Shown in pieces: positions 61,832-64,000 of a DNA stretch of 64,000 nucleotides (within the stretch, counting starts at the first letter, position 1; the number at the start of each line of letters is the position of its first letter). Position numbers and translations under genes: made by a program. A model generated the notes under the pieces. It made no database searches. It saw only the letters and a list, made by a program, of their open reading frames with translations, and was not told the DNA's origin. Source of the stretch: Sphingomonas sp. PR090111-T3T-6A (GTDB taxonomy: Bacteria; Pseudomonadota; Alphaproteobacteria; Sphingomonadales; Sphingomonadaceae). The stretch spans positions 62,008 through 126,007 of the forward strand of contig NZ_AORL01000015.1 of assembly GCF_000383095.1 (NCBI RefSeq), given 5' to 3'.

Positions 61832-62329
61832 ATGATGAAGAAGATGATCACCTGCCTGTGGTTCGACCATGGTGAGGCGCGCCGGGCGGCCGAATTCTAT
61901 GCGAGCCTGTTTCCCGATAGCCATGTCGGCGACGCCCATGCCGCCGCCACCGACTTTCCCGGCGGCGAGCAGGGCATGGAGCTGATGGTGGATTTCACAG
62001 TGCTCGGCCGCCCGTTCGTGGGGTTGAACGGCGGGCCGAATTTCAAGCCCAACGAGGCCGTCAGCTTCATGGTGCTGACCGAGGATCAGGAAGAAACCGA
62101 TCGCTATTGGAACGCGATCACCGGCAATGGCGGCACGGAGAGCGCGTGCGGCTGGTGCAAGGATCGCTGGGGCTTCTCCTGGCAGATCACCCCGCGCGCG
62201 CTGCTGGAGGCGACCACCGACCCGGATCGCGCCGCCGCCAAGCGGGCGATGGAGGCGATGATGACCATGCGCAAGATCGACATCGCCACGATCGAGGCGG
62301 CGCGCCGTGGCGAGACGACCCATGCGTAG
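61832..62329 (+). CDS. VOC/PhnB-family (glyoxalase-fold) protein
   Basis: 165 residues of the PhnB / 3-demethylubiquinone-9-methyltransferase-like VOC group. Motifs are ITCLWFDHGEARRAAEFYAS, MELMVDFTVLGRPFVGLNGG, NEAVSFMVLTEDQEETDRYW and GWCKDRWGFSWQITPRAL, all typical of this family. Members are often annotated as metal-dependent dioxygenases or resistance proteins, with unknown substrates. GGGAGAGG precedes the ATG ATG start. The 3' end overlaps the next gene by 8 bases. Confidence 0.88.
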   Translation: MMKKMITCLWFDHGEARRAAEFYASLFPDSHVGDAHAAATDFPGGEQGMELMVDFTVLGRPFVGLNGGPNFKPNEAVSFMVLTEDQEETDRYWNAITGNGGTESACGWCKDRWGFSWQITPRALLEATTDPDRAAAKRAMEAMMTMRKIDIATIEAARRGETTHA

Positions 62330-62984
62330 GATCATCGGCAGCGTATTCCAGTCGCTCGACGGGGTGATGCAGGCGCCCGGCGGGCCGTCGGAGGACTGGA
62401 CCGGCGGGTTCGAGCATGGCGGGTGGCTGTGGCCGCTGGACGACGAAGCGACCGGCGAGTGGATCGGGGAGCTGTTCGGCGGCGCCTATGATCTGCTGCT
62501 CGGTCGCAAGACCTACGAGATATTCGCCGCTTATTGGCCCTATGTCTCGGGTGAGGAGGCGCCGATCGCGGACGCCTTCAATCGCGTCGGCAAATATGTG
62601 CTGACGCGCGGGCAGGACCTGCTCGACTGGGAGAACAGCCACCGGCTCGCCAGCATCGACGCGATCGCCGAGATCAAGCGCAGCGACGGCCCCGATCTCA
62701 TCATACAGGGCAGCAGCACGCTCTATCCCGCGCTTCTGGAGGCGGGCCTGCTCGATCGGCTGACCACCTTGACCTATCCGCTGGTGCTGGGCAGCGGCAA
62801 GCGGCTGTTCGGTGCCGGCACGCCGCCCCGCTCGCTCAGGCTCGTCCGGCATAGCGTTTCGCCCAAAGGGACGATCATCGCGCATTACGAGCCCGATGGC
62901 GCGGTCCGCACCGGCAGTTTCCTGACGATCGAGCCGAGCGAGCGCGAGAAGGCGCGGCAGCAGCGCATGAAGGTGGAGGGCTGA
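62322..62984 (+). CDS. Dihydrofolate reductase-like (RibD C-terminal) family protein
   Basis: 220 residues with RRIIGSVFQSLDGVMQAPGG at the start, the typical opening of bacterial RibD_C/DHFR-like proteins. LLLGRKTYEIFAAYWPY, KYVLTRGQDLLDWENS and PDLIIQGSSTLYPALLEAGL follow. LTYPLVLGSGKRLFGAG holds the NADPH-binding loop. Its real substrate is not known; genes like this commonly sit beside VOC genes, as here. Translation is coupled through an 8-base overlap with the previous gene. Confidence 0.87.
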   Translation: MRRIIGSVFQSLDGVMQAPGGPSEDWTGGFEHGGWLWPLDDEATGEWIGELFGGAYDLLLGRKTYEIFAAYWPYVSGEEAPIADAFNRVGKYVLTRGQDLLDWENSHRLASIDAIAEIKRSDGPDLIIQGSSTLYPALLEAGLLDRLTTLTYPLVLGSGKRLFGAGTPPRSLRLVRHSVSPKGTIIAHYEPDGAVRTGSFLTIEPSEREKARQQRMKVEG

Positions 62985-62986
62985 GG

Positions 62987-63646
62987 ATGGCGCTCGAACT
63001 TTTTGGCCATCCGTTCTCGTCCTACACCTGGAAGGCGCTGATCGCGCTCTACGAGAACGATACGCCGTTCACCTTCCGCTCGCTCGGCCCCGATTATCCG
63101 GAAAACGGCGCGGCGTTCGCGGAACTGTCGCCCATGGGCAAGTTCCCGGTGCTGGTCGACGGCAGGCGCGCCGTCGCGGAGGCGACCGCGATCATCGAGT
63201 ATCTCGACGTGGCCCATCCCGGCGCCGTGCGCCTTGTGCCCGACGATCGTCTTGAGGCCGTCGAGGTGCGGATGCTCGACCGCCTGTTCGACAATTATGT
63301 GATGACGCCTGTGCAGGCGATCGTCGGTGACGCGTTGCGCCCGGCTGACCAGCGCGACGCTTATGGTGTCGACCAGGCAAAGGCGACTCTCGATACGGCC
63401 TACGCGTGGTGCGATCGCCACATGCAGTCGCGCGATTGGGCTGCGGGCAGCACCTTCTCGCTGGCCGATTGCGCGGCCGCGCCGTCGCTGTTCTACGCCG
63501 ACTGGGTGCATCCGATCGGGGACCGCTTCCCGGCGCTCGCCGCGTACCGCGCGCGGCTGCTGGCGCGGCCGAGCATCAAGCGCTGCGTCGACGAGGCGCG
63601 GCCTTACCGCCCGCTGTTCCCGCCCGGCGCGCCCGATCGCGACTGA
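62987..63646 (+). CDS. Glutathione S-transferase
   Basis: 219 residues. The thioredoxin-like N-terminal domain has LELFGHPFSSYTWKALIALY, with the Ser/Tyr region that activates glutathione, then SPMGKFPVLVDGRRAVAEAT with the conserved cis-Pro and EAT/S glutathione-binding pair. The C-terminal helical domain has RDWAAGSTFSLADCAAAPSL, the GST N-capping box. It lies 2 bases after the RibD-like gene in the same operon and likely shares a detoxification role with the VOC protein. Its stop is 14 bases from the convergent gene. Confidence 0.92.
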   Translation: MALELFGHPFSSYTWKALIALYENDTPFTFRSLGPDYPENGAAFAELSPMGKFPVLVDGRRAVAEATAIIEYLDVAHPGAVRLVPDDRLEAVEVRMLDRLFDNYVMTPVQAIVGDALRPADQRDAYGVDQAKATLDTAYAWCDRHMQSRDWAAGSTFSLADCAAAPSLFYADWVHPIGDRFPALAAYRARLLARPSIKRCVDEARPYRPLFPPGAPDRD

Positions 63647-63660
63647 ATGCCGCCGCCGGG

Positions 63661-64000
63661 CTAGTCGCTATGCGGCCCTGCCCATCCGGGGAGATAGGCC
63701 GCCTTGGATGTTCGGGCGATGCCCAGCGCGTGCTCGGTGGCGGCGGTGAAGTCGTGCTGCACCAGCTCGTCGGAAACATGGCGGCGCAGGAAGTCCGCCC
63801 ACAGGAACTCCGAGAAGGGTGTGTCGTCCTTGGCGTAACCGCCGGAGCGGCGCAGCTCGCCCGCGAGCGAGCGGTAGGGGTCGTCGGAAAGATCCCGGAC
63901 ATGGCGCGGGATCTTTCCGACGGCATGGCGCCGACCTCTGGCGTCGAACGGATGAAGCCAGTTGCGGTTGTCCATGAACGTCCTGAACAGCCGGCCTTCG
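63661..64000 (-). CDS. ParB-like nuclease family protein (N-terminus beyond window edge)
   Basis: About 112 C-terminal residues are visible. In frame, the sequence upstream of an internal ATG continues as coding (EGRLFRTFMDNRNWLHPFDA), so the real start lies past the right edge. DDPYRSLAGELRRSGGYAK, PFSEFLWADFLRRHVS and LGIARTSKAAYLPGW resemble the C-terminal part of the ParBc_2 group of putative ParB-like nucleases as I remember it. The function is unknown, and confidence is limited because no catalytic half is visible. Confidence 0.55.
   Translation of the reverse strand, partial: EGRLFRTFMDNRNWLHPFDARGRRHAVGKIPRHVRDLSDDPYRSLAGELRRSGGYAKDDTPFSEFLWADFLRRHVSDELVQHDFTAATEHALGIARTSKAAYLPGWAGPHSD

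Noticed and set aside
61550..62335. 261-codon minus-strand frame opposite the VOC gene
   Set aside because: Antisense to a clear VOC protein and Arg/His-rich; no start signal.
1..64000. CRISPR arrays, insertion sequences, tRNA/rRNA genes
   Set aside because: No regular repeat-spacer pattern, transposase motif, terminal repeats or cloverleaf-like sequence was seen by eye.

Overview
The window looks like chromosomal DNA from a high-GC alphaproteobacterium, most likely a sphingomonad. Three things point there. The exopolysaccharide export genes follow the order of the Sphingomonas gellan/sphingan loci. There are two large TonB-dependent receptors of the type abundant in Sphingomonadaceae. Genes are very densely packed, with many ATGA and TGATG stop/start overlaps. 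The genus is inferred from family resemblance only; no rRNA or tRNA gene is visible.

Bases 1-30.9 kb are a Wzx/Wzy-type exopolysaccharide locus. A leftward operon holds the outer-membrane export protein, an outer-membrane barrel, the chain-length co-polymerase, its tyrosine autokinase, rmlA, rmlB and an edge-truncated phytanoyl-CoA-dioxygenase-like enzyme. Next come a WecG/TagA-type transferase, a secreted clan GH-A-like hydrolase, a Wzy-like polymerase, a Wzx flippase and two GT4 transferases. A rightward run of about 13.5 kb then carries GT4, GT2, GT2, a small exported protein, a formyltransferase/adenylation/carrier NRPS, a one-module PKS with thioesterase, and another GT2. The locus ends with the undecaprenyl-phosphate sugar-1-phosphate transferase and two small LuxR-type HTH proteins. 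An NRPS/PKS line embedded and translationally coupled inside a polysaccharide operon is the most unusual thing in the window. The NRPS has a formyltransferase joined to what reads as only the C-terminal half of a condensation domain, and an adenylation pocket that reads as glycine-like. The PKS has an acyltransferase without its nucleophile, a ketoreductase without its catalytic Lys/Tyr/Asn, and a Cys-type thioesterase. A formylated amino-acyl/acyl decoration of the polysaccharide is a hypothesis.

Bases 31.7-47.5 kb hold an alpha/beta-hydrolase-OsmC fusion, a JmjC/cupin-like protein and a complete chitooligosaccharide/N-acetylglucosamine utilisation locus. On the minus strand are gntR (nagR-like), nagB-II and nagA. 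On the plus strand are a TonB receptor, a GH20 hexosaminidase, a fused EIIA-HPr-EI protein (nagF), EIIC-EIIB (nagE) and nagX. The pathway is uptake across the outer membrane, trimming, PTS phosphorylation, deacetylation and deamination.

Bases 47.5-55 kb carry a TPR-sulfotransferase, a second TonB receptor and two methyltransferase-like proteins. Bases 55.3-61.5 kb are a coupled leftward operon matching the ytcA-mdtN-mdtO-mdtP arrangement, ending in a MscS channel with a cyclic-nucleotide-binding domain. The right end has VOC, RibD-like and glutathione-S-transferase genes and an edge-truncated ParB-like gene.
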